Below, piece by piece: positions 1 through 5,853 of a DNA stretch of 6,977 bases. The stretch covers positions 1 through 6,977 of the forward strand of contig PNNM01000058.1 in NCBI GenBank assembly GCA_013824215.1, written 5' to 3'. Made by a program: the position numbers and the translations under genes. The first letter of the stretch is position 1, and every line of letters begins with the position of its first letter. This DNA is from Coriobacteriaceae bacterium. GTDB taxonomy: Bacteria > Actinomycetota > Coriobacteriia > Anaerosomatales > D1FN1-002. The notes under the pieces were generated by a model. The model saw only the letters and a program-made list of their open reading frames with translations, did no database searches and was not told where the DNA came from.

Positions 1-1
1 G

Positions 2-199
2 GTAGTCGATCCCCGTTGGGCCGCCGCTGTCACCGACGAGCTGCGCGAAGCGGTGCGCGGCAAGGCGGTCGACGGGAAGATGACCTGCCCCGTGCTGCGC
101 AAACTCGCCGAGGACATGGACGTGCCGTACAAGGTCGCGGGTGCGGCCGCCGACGAGATCGGCGTGCGCGTCCACAACTGCGACCTCGGCTGCTTCTAG
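2..199 (+). CDS. 3' end of a small protein with C-terminal NCxLGCF motif (5' partial)
   Basis: An open frame enters from the left edge and ends at TAG 197-199, giving 65 visible residues. The true start lies upstream or cannot be decided; an in-frame GTG at 53 would leave only 48 residues. Visible residues 29-57 (from TCPVLRKLAEDM to EIGVRV) look like a short helix-turn-helix-like segment. The protein ends in N-C-D-L-G-C-F, with a further cysteine at visible residue 29. I associate this ending (N-C-x-L-G-C-F) with small uncharacterised proteins near molybdopterin or formate dehydrogenase genes, but that is recollection and not a verified family assignment. It ends 16 bases before mobB, so it probably belongs to the same operon. 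It could be a complete small protein or the C-terminal domain of a larger one. Function unknown; the paired cysteines could bind a metal or be redox-active (inference). Confidence 0.7.
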   Translation, partial: VVDPRWAAAVTDELREAVRGKAVDGKMTCPVLRKLAEDMDVPYKVAGAAADEIGVRVHNCDLGCF

Positions 200-215
200 C
201 CGCCGCCCGGGACCC

Positions 216-734
216 ATGTCCGAGCCGACCGCCATACCTGTCGTCGCCTTCGTCGGCAAGTCCGACTCGGGCAAGACGACCGTGGTCGAGGGCGTGATCC
301 GCGCGCTCGTCGCCCGCGGCGTGCGCGTCGCATGCGTAAAGCGCCACACCCACGACGACGACCTCGACGTGCCCGGAAAGGACTCCTGGCGCCACCGCCG
401 CGCCGGCGCGGCCGTCGCGATGGTCTCGTCCTCGCATGCGCTGCAGACGGTGCGCACGCTTCAGCGAGAGCGCACGCTCGACGAGCTCGCCGCAGAGGCC
501 GCCCCCTTCGCCGACATCCTCGTCGCCGAGGGCTTCAAGTCGCTCGCGACCGAGCGCATCGAGGTCTCGCGCATGGCCCGCTCCGACGCGCTCGTCTCCG
601 AGCCCGTCGAGCTGGTCGCCTTGGTGACCGACAACGCGGAGCTGGCCTGCGAGGGCGTGCCGCGCTTCGGTCTCGACGAGCACGACGAGATCGCCTCGTT
701 CGTCGTGGACCGCTACCTGGACGAGGGCGAATAG
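216..734 (+). CDS. mobB: MobB, molybdopterin-guanine dinucleotide biosynthesis GTP-binding protein
   Basis: This 172-residue protein is of normal MobB length. A P-loop lies at residues 14-21 (GKSDSGKT), followed by the family's V-K-R-H-T-H-D segment (41-47), the G-K-D-S-W-R-H-R segment (54-61) and an E-G-F-K motif at 105-108 after a hydrophobic strand. MobB is a cytoplasmic GTPase that assists MobA in attaching GMP to molybdopterin to form the bis-MGD cofactor of DMSO reductase-family enzymes such as formate dehydrogenase. The ATG at 216 is chosen because the frame is open upstream only inside the preceding gene, and the P-loop then begins at residue 14 as is usual. No good Shine-Dalgarno sequence precedes it, so it may depend on translation of the upstream gene. 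The stop lies 2 bases before the moaA start. mobA itself is not visible. Confidence 0.93.
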   Translation: MSEPTAIPVVAFVGKSDSGKTTVVEGVIRALVARGVRVACVKRHTHDDDLDVPGKDSWRHRRAGAAVAMVSSSHALQTVRTLQRERTLDELAAEAAPFADILVAEGFKSLATERIEVSRMARSDALVSEPVELVALVTDNAELACEGVPRFGLDEHDEIASFVVDRYLDEGE

Positions 735-736
735 AC

Positions 737-1759
737 GTGGCAGTCGACTCCCGTGGCCGCCGCATCGACTACCTGCGCATCTCGCTCACGGACCGCTGCA
801 ACCTGCGCTGCGTCTACTGCATGCCCGACGAGGGCGTGGAGTGGAAGCCGCACGACGAGATACTGACCTTCGAGGAGATCGAGCGCTTCGCCGCACTCGC
901 CGTGGAGGCCGGCATCGGCAAGATCCGCCTCACGGGCGGCGAGCCGCTCGTACGCCACGGCGTGGTCGACCACGTGCGCCGCCTCATGGCGATCACCGGC
1001 CTGGAAGCGGTGGCGCTCACCACCAACGGCACGCTCCTGCCGCGTTTCGCCGCACCTCTCGCCGAGGCGGGTCTCACGCGCATCAACATCTCGCTCGACT
1101 CGCTCGACCCCGGGACCTACGAGCGCATCACGCGCGGTGGGAACCTCGCGGAGGCGCTCGCCGGGCTCGACGCCGCGTTCGAGGCCGGCTTCCATCCCGT
1201 GAAGCTGAACGTCGTGGTCGTGCGCTCTCTCGACCAGGACCTGCTCGGCTTCGCCCGCATGACGCTGGAGCGGCCTCTGCACGTGCGCTTCATCGAGTAC
1301 ATGCCGGTGGGCGACGCCGAGGACGGCGCCGGCTGCCACGGCGAGGGCGGCGGCTGGACCGCCTCCGACTCCGTGCCGAGCGAGGAGGTGCTCGCCCGTC
1401 TCGCATCCGAGGGCGCCGCCGCCGGGCTCGGCGAGCTCGAACCGCTCGCCAAGGACGCTGCCCCCGGTGGCTGGGGACCGGCGCGCTACTACCGCTTCCC
1501 GGGCGCGGCCGGCACGCTGGGCGTGATCTCGCCGTTGTCGCATCACTTCTGCGCCGAGTGCAACCGTCTGCGCCTCACCGCGGACGGCAAGCTGCGCCCG
1601 TGCCTGTTCTCCGACGAGGAGATCGACGTCCGCGCGGTCCTGCGCCAAGGCACCGAAGACGAGGTCCGCGCGGCGATACGCTCGGCGCTCGAGCACAAAC
1701 CCGAGGGTCACGAGATGCGCGTCGGGACGCTCCGGCGCATGTCCCAGATCGGAGGCTGA
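737..1759 (+). CDS. moaA: MoaA, GTP 3',8-cyclase (radical SAM)
   Basis: This 340-residue protein matches the normal MoaA length. It catalyses the first step of Moco synthesis, rearranging GTP to 3',8-cyclo-GTP with S-adenosylmethionine. The N-terminal radical SAM cluster ligands are C21, C25 and C28 (CNLRCVYC), and the SAM-binding G-G-E-P is at 67-70. The C-terminal substrate-binding cluster ligands are C272, C275 and C289 (spacing CX2CX13C, followed by L-F). The protein ends in the conserved Gly-Gly (MSQIGG), which in this family is needed for activity. The GTG at 737 is the right start: GAGGG at 723-727 lies 9 bases upstream, and the first residues (DSRGRRIDYLRISLTDRCN) match usual MoaA N-termini. 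The frame is open further upstream, but that part overlaps mobB and is an arginine-rich shadow. An internal Gly-rich stretch (about residues 196-213) is slightly unusual but sits in a variable region. moaC follows after 4 bases. Confidence 0.97.
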   Translation: MAVDSRGRRIDYLRISLTDRCNLRCVYCMPDEGVEWKPHDEILTFEEIERFAALAVEAGIGKIRLTGGEPLVRHGVVDHVRRLMAITGLEAVALTTNGTLLPRFAAPLAEAGLTRINISLDSLDPGTYERITRGGNLAEALAGLDAAFEAGFHPVKLNVVVVRSLDQDLLGFARMTLERPLHVRFIEYMPVGDAEDGAGCHGEGGGWTASDSVPSEEVLARLASEGAAAGLGELEPLAKDAAPGGWGPARYYRFPGAAGTLGVISPLSHHFCAECNRLRLTADGKLRPCLFSDEEIDVRAVLRQGTEDEVRAAIRSALEHKPEGHEMRVGTLRRMSQIGG

Positions 1760-1763
1760 GGTC

Positions 1764-2255
1764 ATGCAGGACGACACGCCGCGGCTCTCGCACGTGAACG
1801 AGGCCGGCGAGGCCCGCATGGTGGACGTCGCAGGCAAGGCCGTCACGCACCGGCGCGCCGTCGCGGGCGCGCATGTGGCGATGCGCCCCGAGACCCTCGC
1901 GATGATCGCCGAGGGCCGCGCGCCGAAAGGTGACGTGTTCGCCGCGGCGCGACTCGCGGGCATCATGGCCGCCAAGCGCACGAGCGACCTGATCCCGCTG
2001 TGCCACCCCCTGCCTCTCACGCACGCGAGCGTCGAGCTGGAGCCGGACGCCGACGGCGTCCGCATAACCGCCACCTGCGAGACCGACGCCAAGACCGGTG
2101 TGGAGATGGAGGCGCTCACCGCCGCGTCCATCGCCGCGCTCACGCTGTACGATATGTGCAAGGCCGTCGACCGCGGGATGGTCATCGGCGAGGTGGTCCT
2201 GCTCTCCAAGGAGGGCGGCGCTTCCGGCACCTGGACCCGCGAGGAGGATTCGTGA
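1764..2255 (+). CDS. moaC: MoaC, cyclic pyranopterin monophosphate synthase
   Basis: This 163-residue protein is full length for MoaC, which converts 3',8-cyclo-GTP to cyclic pyranopterin monophosphate. All hallmark segments are present: K-G-D-V-F-A (55-60) with the active-site lysine K55, L-C-H-P-L (79-83) with H81, G-V-E-M-E-A-L (112-118) with E114 and E116, and Y-D-M-C-K-A (129-134) with D130 and K133. The sequence closely follows the E. coli protein as I remember it, including I-A-A-L-T-L-Y-D-M-C-K-A-V. The start ATG has an ideal GGAGG at 1751-1755, 8 bases upstream, inside the moaA 3' end. The stop TGA (2253-2255) overlaps the GTG start of the MOSC gene as GTGA, which implies translational coupling. 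It acts in the cytoplasm directly after MoaA. Confidence 0.97.
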   Translation: MQDDTPRLSHVNEAGEARMVDVAGKAVTHRRAVAGAHVAMRPETLAMIAEGRAPKGDVFAAARLAGIMAAKRTSDLIPLCHPLPLTHASVELEPDADGVRITATCETDAKTGVEMEALTAASIAALTLYDMCKAVDRGMVIGEVVLLSKEGGASGTWTREEDS

Positions 2256-2806
2256 GCGACGCGACAGCAGCCTTTCCCGGCCCGGGCCGGGTCCTCTCGG
2301 TGAACCTGTCCGAGAAGAAGACCGTGCGCAAGACGCGCGGCGATGCCGGCACGCTCGTGCTCGACCGCGGCTTCGCCGGCGACGCCCACGCCGGCGACTG
2401 GCATCGCCAGGTCTCCCTGCTCGGCCGCGAGTCGATCGACAAGATGGTCGCCAAGGGCCTGGAGGTCGACGCCGGCGATTTCGCCGAGAACATCACCACC
2501 GAGGGCATCGACCTGATGGCCCTGCCGGTCGGCAGCGTGCTCAAGGTGGGCGCCGACACCGTCATCGAGATCAGCCAGATCGGCAAGGTCTGTCACACCA
2601 AGTGCGCCATCTACTTCCAGGCCGGCGACTGCGTGATGCCCCGCGAAGGCATCTTCGCCGTCGTCCGCCAGGCCGGCGTGGTGAAGGTGGGAGACGTCGT
2701 CGAGGCAGTCTCGCTCGGCGACGGTACGTGCGACCGCACACCGCCCGAGGCGGTCGCCGAGTTCGAGGCCGCCAAAGCGCGCGAGGCGGCGCAGGAGAAG
2801 GGGTAG
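2252..2806 (+). CDS. Stand-alone MOSC-domain protein
   Basis: This 184-residue protein spans essentially one MOSC domain. Features include a G-F-A-G-D-A-H-A-G segment (40-48, with D44 and H46), Q-V-S-L-L (53-57), the characteristic G-D-F-A-E-N-I (75-81), L-P-V-G (91-94), and a cysteine-containing strand with C114 and C118 followed by C127 and M-P-R-E-G-I-F-A (129-136). C114 is at the position of the conserved MOSC cysteine, thought to carry sulfane sulfur in eukaryotic Moco sulfurase C-terminal domains. Stand-alone MOSC proteins within moaC-mogA clusters are common in anaerobes, but their reaction is not settled; sulfur transfer or cofactor binding is likely. The GTG start at 2252 overlaps the moaC stop, with GGAGG at 2243-2247 only 4 bases upstream. 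The C-terminus (from about residue 165) is an Ala/Glu/Lys-rich helix. A desulfurase gene in the same operon fits a sulfur-handling role. Confidence 0.9.
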   Translation: MSDATAAFPGPGRVLSVNLSEKKTVRKTRGDAGTLVLDRGFAGDAHAGDWHRQVSLLGRESIDKMVAKGLEVDAGDFAENITTEGIDLMALPVGSVLKVGADTVIEISQIGKVCHTKCAIYFQAGDCVMPREGIFAVVRQAGVVKVGDVVEAVSLGDGTCDRTPPEAVAEFEAAKAREAAQEKG

Positions 2807-2810
2807 GGGC

Positions 2811-3326
2811 ATGACGGAGCTGCACATCGGTGTGCTGACGTCGTCGGACTCTCGCGCGAACGGCGAGGAGGAGGACGGCTCGGGCAAGGCCCTCATCGCG
2901 TTCGCCGAGGAGCGTGGGTGGCTCGTGGTGGTCTACCACGTGTGCCCGGACGACGAGGAGTGCCTGCGTGCCTCACTCACGGAGATGGCCGACGTGGACG
3001 AGGCCGACGTCGTGCTCACCACCGGCGGCACGGGGCTCGGCCCACGCGACATCACCCCCGAGGCCACGATCGCCATCTGCGAACGCATGGTCCCGGGTAT
3101 CGCCGAGGCCATCCGGCTCGCCAGCCTCGAGGTCACTCCGCGCGCGATGATCTCGCGGGCGGTCGCGGGCATGCGCGGCAAGACGCTCATCATCAACCTG
3201 CCCGGCAGTGAGAAGGCGGTCCGTGAGACGTTCGCCGTGGTGGCCGACCAGCTCGAACACGCGGTCGAGATGATGGCGGGCGGGGGTCACCCGGTCCCTC
3301 CTGAGGCGCTCGAAGAGGATGACTGA
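2811..3326 (+). CDS. mogA: MogA/MoaB-type molybdopterin adenylyltransferase
   Basis: This 171-residue protein has the length and fold signature of the MogA/MoaB family. It starts with a beta strand and T-S-S-D-S-R (10-15), has the molybdopterin-binding T-T-G-G-T-G-x-G-P-R-D-I-T-P-E-A-T motif at 70-86 with the conserved aspartate D80, and later N-L-P-G-S (129-133). The enzyme uses ATP to make adenylyl-molybdopterin, the substrate for MoeA-catalysed molybdate insertion. MogA and MoaB paralogues cannot be told apart safely from the motif alone, so the symbol is a best guess; the adenylylation role is well supported for the family. The ATG at 2811 is preceded by AAGGGG (2798-2803) at 7 bases. It begins 4 bases after the MOSC stop, and its 3' end overlaps the next gene by 8 bases. 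Confidence 0.93.
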   Translation: MTELHIGVLTSSDSRANGEEEDGSGKALIAFAEERGWLVVVYHVCPDDEECLRASLTEMADVDEADVVLTTGGTGLGPRDITPEATIAICERMVPGIAEAIRLASLEVTPRAMISRAVAGMRGKTLIINLPGSEKAVRETFAVVADQLEHAVEMMAGGGHPVPPEALEEDD

Positions 3327-4500
3327 GGCCGCCCGCGACATCCGCGCCACCGCGGCCCGCACCGTCTACCTCGACCACGGCGCCACATCCTGGCCGAAGC
3401 CCCAGCCGGTCGTCCAAGCGGTCCGCGAGGCGGTCGAGTTCTACGGCGGCAACCCCGGCCGGGGCGCTTACGAGCTCGCGCTGGCCACCGCCCGTTTGAT
3501 CCACGACGCGCGGCGGACCTGCGCCGCGCTGCTCGGGGTGCGCGACCCGAGCGACCTGGCCTTCGTCTCCGGCGCCACCGAGGCACTGAACATCGCGCTC
3601 AAGGGCCTTCTTGCCCCCGGCGATCGCGTGGTCGCGTGCTCGATGGAGCACAACGCCGTGGTCCGGCCGCTGAACGTCCTGGCCGCTCAGGGTGTCGATG
3701 TCGTCTGGGTCGACGCGGACTCCACCGGCCTGATGGACGCCGACGAGGTGGAGGCGGCGGTCCGCCGAGCGCCGACGCGCGCCGTCGTCTGCCAGCACGC
3801 CTCCAACGTCACCGGCACGATCCAGCCGGTCGGGGACCTCGCGGATGTCGCTCACGCCTCGGGCGCCTGGATGATCGTGGACGGCGCGCAGGCCGCCGGT
3901 CATCTCGACATCGACGTCGCCGCGCTCGGTGCCGATGTCTACGCGGTCTCCGGCCACAAAGGCCTGCTCGGCCCCCAGGGCGTCGGTCTCCTGTGCCTGT
4001 CCGAGGCCTGCGAGCCTCGCGACCTCGTCCAGGGCGGGACCGGCGGCGGGGCGTCCGAGCTGCCGACGCAGCCCACAGCGCGCCCGGACCGCTACGAGGC
4101 CGGGACGCCGAACACGCCGGGCATCGCCGGGGCGGGGGCGGCCGCCGCCTTCGTCGCGGAGCACGGGCACGCCCAGCACGGACTCGAGCGCGAACTCGTG
4201 GCGCGCCTGCACGAGGGAGTGCTCGCCCTGCCCGGGTTCCGCGTCCTGGGCTCGCCGCCCCGCGAGCCGCGCGTGCCCGTCCTATCCGTGGTGCACGAGC
4301 GTGTGGACGCCGACCAGCTCGCATTCCTGCTCGACAAGCGGTACGGGATCGCGGCACGGGCGGGCCTGCACTGCGCGCCCGCGGCGCACCGGACGCTCGG
4401 GACGCTTGCAACCGGTGCGCTGCGCTTCGGGATCGGGTGGGGGAACACCGCGGAGCACGTCGATCTCGCGGTTCAAGCGCTCGCCGAGGCGGCCGGGTGA
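3319..4500 (+). CDS. PLP-dependent cysteine desulfurase family protein
   Basis: This 393-residue class V aminotransferase-fold enzyme is of NifS/SufS/Csd type, probably the desulfurase subfamily often found beside DUF3343 genes. It starts with Y-L-D-H-G-A-T-S (17-24). The residue stacking on PLP is H111 (S-M-E-H-N), the cofactor-binding aspartate and glutamine are D188 and Q191 (V-D-G-A-Q), and the Schiff-base lysine is K214 in S-G-H-K-G. The catalytic cysteine is C352 in A-G-L-H-C-A-P, so desulfurase activity on cysteine (or selenocysteine) is expected, with a persulfide formed on C352. The ATG at 3319 overlaps the end of the mogA-like gene by 8 bases; GAAGAGG directly abuts it and TGAGG lies 12 bases upstream, so coupling may assist initiation. 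Its position after Moco genes and before a putative Se/S carrier suggests it supplies sulfur or selenium for molybdopterin or for terminal Moco sulfuration. It is not obviously an Fe-S assembly IscS, since no iscU or sufU is adjacent. Confidence 0.93.
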   Translation: MTEAARDIRATAARTVYLDHGATSWPKPQPVVQAVREAVEFYGGNPGRGAYELALATARLIHDARRTCAALLGVRDPSDLAFVSGATEALNIALKGLLAPGDRVVACSMEHNAVVRPLNVLAAQGVDVVWVDADSTGLMDADEVEAAVRRAPTRAVVCQHASNVTGTIQPVGDLADVAHASGAWMIVDGAQAAGHLDIDVAALGADVYAVSGHKGLLGPQGVGLLCLSEACEPRDLVQGGTGGGASELPTQPTARPDRYEAGTPNTPGIAGAGAAAAFVAEHGHAQHGLERELVARLHEGVLALPGFRVLGSPPREPRVPVLSVVHERVDADQLAFLLDKRYGIAARAGLHCAPAAHRTLGTLATGALRFGIGWGNTAEHVDLAVQALAEAAG

Positions 4501-4742
4501 CCCCGCGCGAGCTGCGGGAGTTCGTCGTTTACGGCTTCGAGACAACGCACGCCGCCCTCGATGCCGAGGATCTGCTCAAGGCCGGCGGGGTGTCGGTCGT
4601 GCCCATCCCGGCGCCGCGTGCGCTCGGCGTCTCCTGCGGCATCGCGATGCGGGTCTCTCCGGAAGAGACGGCCGCCGCGGAGCGGATCCTCACCGAGGGG
4701 CGGGTCGACTGGGCGTCGCGCGCGGTGATGCACGACGTCTGA
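4497..4742 (+). CDS. DUF3343 putative Se/S carrier-like protein
   Basis: This 81-residue protein begins with a beta strand (F-V-V-Y-G-F, 9-14), then a helix with the H-A-A-L-D-A-E-D-L-L-K segment (18-28), then V-V-P-I-P-A-P-R (34-41), then V-S-C-G-I-A-M-R (45-52). This is the layout of DUF3343, named in Pfam as a putative Se/S carrier-like family. C47 is the only cysteine and sits exactly where the family has its conserved S-C-G, so it is the likely persulfide or selenosulfide carrier. The family's biochemical role is inferred mostly from gene neighbourhood. The GTG start at 4497 overlaps the desulfurase stop as GTGA, with GAGG at 4486-4489 spaced 7 bases. Direct coupling to the desulfurase suggests that the two work as donor and acceptor. 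It is the last gene of the Moco operon. No rho-independent terminator is visible after it. Confidence 0.85.
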   Translation: MTPRELREFVVYGFETTHAALDAEDLLKAGGVSVVPIPAPRALGVSCGIAMRVSPEETAAAERILTEGRVDWASRAVMHDV

Positions 4743-4756
4743 CGTGCTCGGTTCGT

Positions 4757-4786
4757 TTGACGGAATACGAGGTCGGCCCGTATCCT
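4757..4786 (+). promoter_or_regulatory. Candidate sigma70-type promoter for the cytochrome block
   Basis: TTGACG (4757-4762) and TATCCT (4781-4786) are separated by 18 bases. This is a close match to a -35/-10 pair in a locally less GC-rich patch that follows the end of the Moco operon. Transcription would start near 4793 and give an untranslated leader of about 160 bases before the GTG at 4954. I judged it by eye only; the organism's sigma factor preferences are unknown. Confidence 0.55.
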
Positions 4787-4817
4787 GACGACAGATCGTG
4801 AGCGCTCGCCTGGGGAT

Positions 4818-4884
4818 CCCGGACACGCCTCGCGCCGTTTGTCGGTGCGCGGGGCTGGTCGCATTGCGGCCAGACGTGTCCGGG
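4818..4884 (+). promoter_or_regulatory. Three-way-junction leader structure upstream of cytochrome b gene
   Basis: Three helices abut one another. P1 pairs 4818-4827 with 4875-4884 (CCCGGACACG / CGTGTCCGGG, 10 perfect pairs). P2 pairs 4828-4835 with 4847-4854 (8 pairs including one G-U, 11-base loop). P3 pairs 4855-4862 with 4866-4873 (8 pairs including one G-U, ATT loop). Only A4874 is unpaired at the junction. The element lies between the promoter candidate and the start codon, so it would be in the mRNA leader. A second CGTGTC at 4895-4900 could compete for 4822-4827, allowing an alternative pairing. No known riboswitch consensus was recognised. It may be a regulatory RNA fold, an mRNA stabiliser, or, at the DNA level, a pair of inverted protein-binding half-sites. 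Confidence 0.55.
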
Positions 4885-4953
4885 GAAGTCGACGCGTGTC
4901 TCGCGCTGCTATGACTGGCGGGAAGGCCGGGCGATGCGGGTGAAGGACAGGGG

Positions 4954-5829
4954 GTGTCGGCGATAGACCTGGTGCAGCTCAATGTCTGGCTCGACGTGGT
5001 CTTCTTCGCGCTGTATGCGGTGGTGCTCTTCGCGCTGCTCGTCGTGCATCTGGGAGGCAACATCCTGACGGGCCGCTTCAAGCGTCGCTTCGGCGGTTGG
5101 GAGTGGCCGCACCACGAAGGCCCCCCGATCCCCCTGCTGCCGAAGTTCCTGCACTTCCAGCACGTCTCGTGCATGATCATCCTGGCCTTCACCGGCATGT
5201 ACATCCGCTTCCCGTTCTTCGCTGGCGGACGCACGGCGATGCGCTGGCTGCACTACGTCGCGATGGTCATCGTGACGGTGAACCTGGTTTGGCGGCTGTG
5301 GTACGCGTTCTATTCCAAGCAGCGTGACTACAAGGAGTTCGCGATCACGAAGAAGGACGTCGTCAACCTCTTCAACGTGGTCATGTACTACGCGTTCATC
5401 AAGCCGTCGAAGCCGCACCTGGACAAGTACAACATCATGCAGAAGGCGGTCTACATCGCCTTCGCGCCGATGCTCGTGCTGCAGGCGTTCACCGGCTTCT
5501 CGCTGCTGACGTTCGACTTCCCGGGCACCACTTGGAGCCCGCGTGACGTCCTGGTGGGCTGGTGGCTCGGCTCGCTCGTCGGCTCGGTGGACCTGGCCGG
5601 CTGGTACATGCGCATCGCGCACTACGTCCTCAACTGGCTCTTCATCCTGTTCACGACGATCCATGTGTACCTGTCGGTGAGCGAGGACTTCCCGGCCTTC
5701 CTCAACTTCTTCGGACTGTCCTTCCTCGACCGGGAGCACGCCGGCCACGGCGACGACTCCCACGGGGAGCACGGAGACGCCGACCACGGACACGAGGTGA
5801 AGCCAGCCTTCGGCGATTCGGATACGTAA
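4954..5829 (+). CDS. Membrane b-type cytochrome (Ni/Fe-hydrogenase/thiosulfate reductase cytochrome b type)
   Basis: This 291-residue integral membrane protein has about five hydrophobic helices (roughly residues 14-33, 70-88, 98-120, 165-187 and 222-243). Candidate heme b ligands in or beside them are H32, H70, H100, H223 and H237. The pattern is that of the di-heme cytochrome b561/hydrogenase cytochrome b superfamily, which exchanges electrons between the quinone pool and periplasmic redox partners. The start is GTG 4954, with GAAGGA at 4942-4947 spaced 6 bases; the first helix follows directly and no cleaved signal is needed. The C-terminal tail (about 259-281) carries six histidines in 19 residues among Asp, Glu and Gly, after the last helix, and is probably soluble. 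The heptaheme cytochrome gene follows after 24 bases and is the likely partner. The subfamily and the exact ligand set are inferred. Confidence 0.88.
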   Translation: MSAIDLVQLNVWLDVVFFALYAVVLFALLVVHLGGNILTGRFKRRFGGWEWPHHEGPPIPLLPKFLHFQHVSCMIILAFTGMYIRFPFFAGGRTAMRWLHYVAMVIVTVNLVWRLWYAFYSKQRDYKEFAITKKDVVNLFNVVMYYAFIKPSKPHLDKYNIMQKAVYIAFAPMLVLQAFTGFSLLTFDFPGTTWSPRDVLVGWWLGSLVGSVDLAGWYMRIAHYVLNWLFILFTTIHVYLSVSEDFPAFLNFFGLSFLDREHAGHGDDSHGEHGDADHGHEVKPAFGDSDT

Positions 5830-5853
5830 CACGCAGCACGCGGAAGGGGTCGT

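Noticed and set aside
141..215. N-terminal extension of mobB from an ATG at 141
   Set aside because: It would overlap the preceding gene by about 59 bases and place 25 extra residues before the P-loop region. The ATG at 216 gives the normal MobB layout.
332..736. N-terminal extension of moaA upstream of the GTG at 737
   Set aside because: The extension would overlap most of mobB, is strongly Arg-rich, and is not part of the MoaA family. The GTG at 737 has a good ribosome binding site and the expected N-terminus.
713..2896. 727-codon open frame on the - strand opposite moaA, moaC and the MOSC gene
   Set aside because: It is antisense to three genes with clear catalytic motifs. Its translation is Arg/Ala/Gly/His-rich without recognisable domains, a usual artefact of high-GC coding DNA.
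4818..4884. Transposon end, integron attC site or tRNA
   Set aside because: There is no transposase, target duplication, attC core sites or tRNA-like loop sequences; P2 and P3 loops do not match T- or anticodon-arm consensus.
4840..4953. Cobalamin riboswitch in the cytochrome leader (GACTGGCGGGAAGGC-like segment at 4913-4927)
   Set aside because: The segment loosely recalls the 3' part of a B12 riboswitch, but the upstream conserved core is absent, and cytochrome genes are not a usual target.
5097..5509. Short + strand open frames inside the cytochrome b gene
   Set aside because: They are out-of-frame shadows of a clear membrane protein and have Arg/Ser-rich or Pro-rich compositions.
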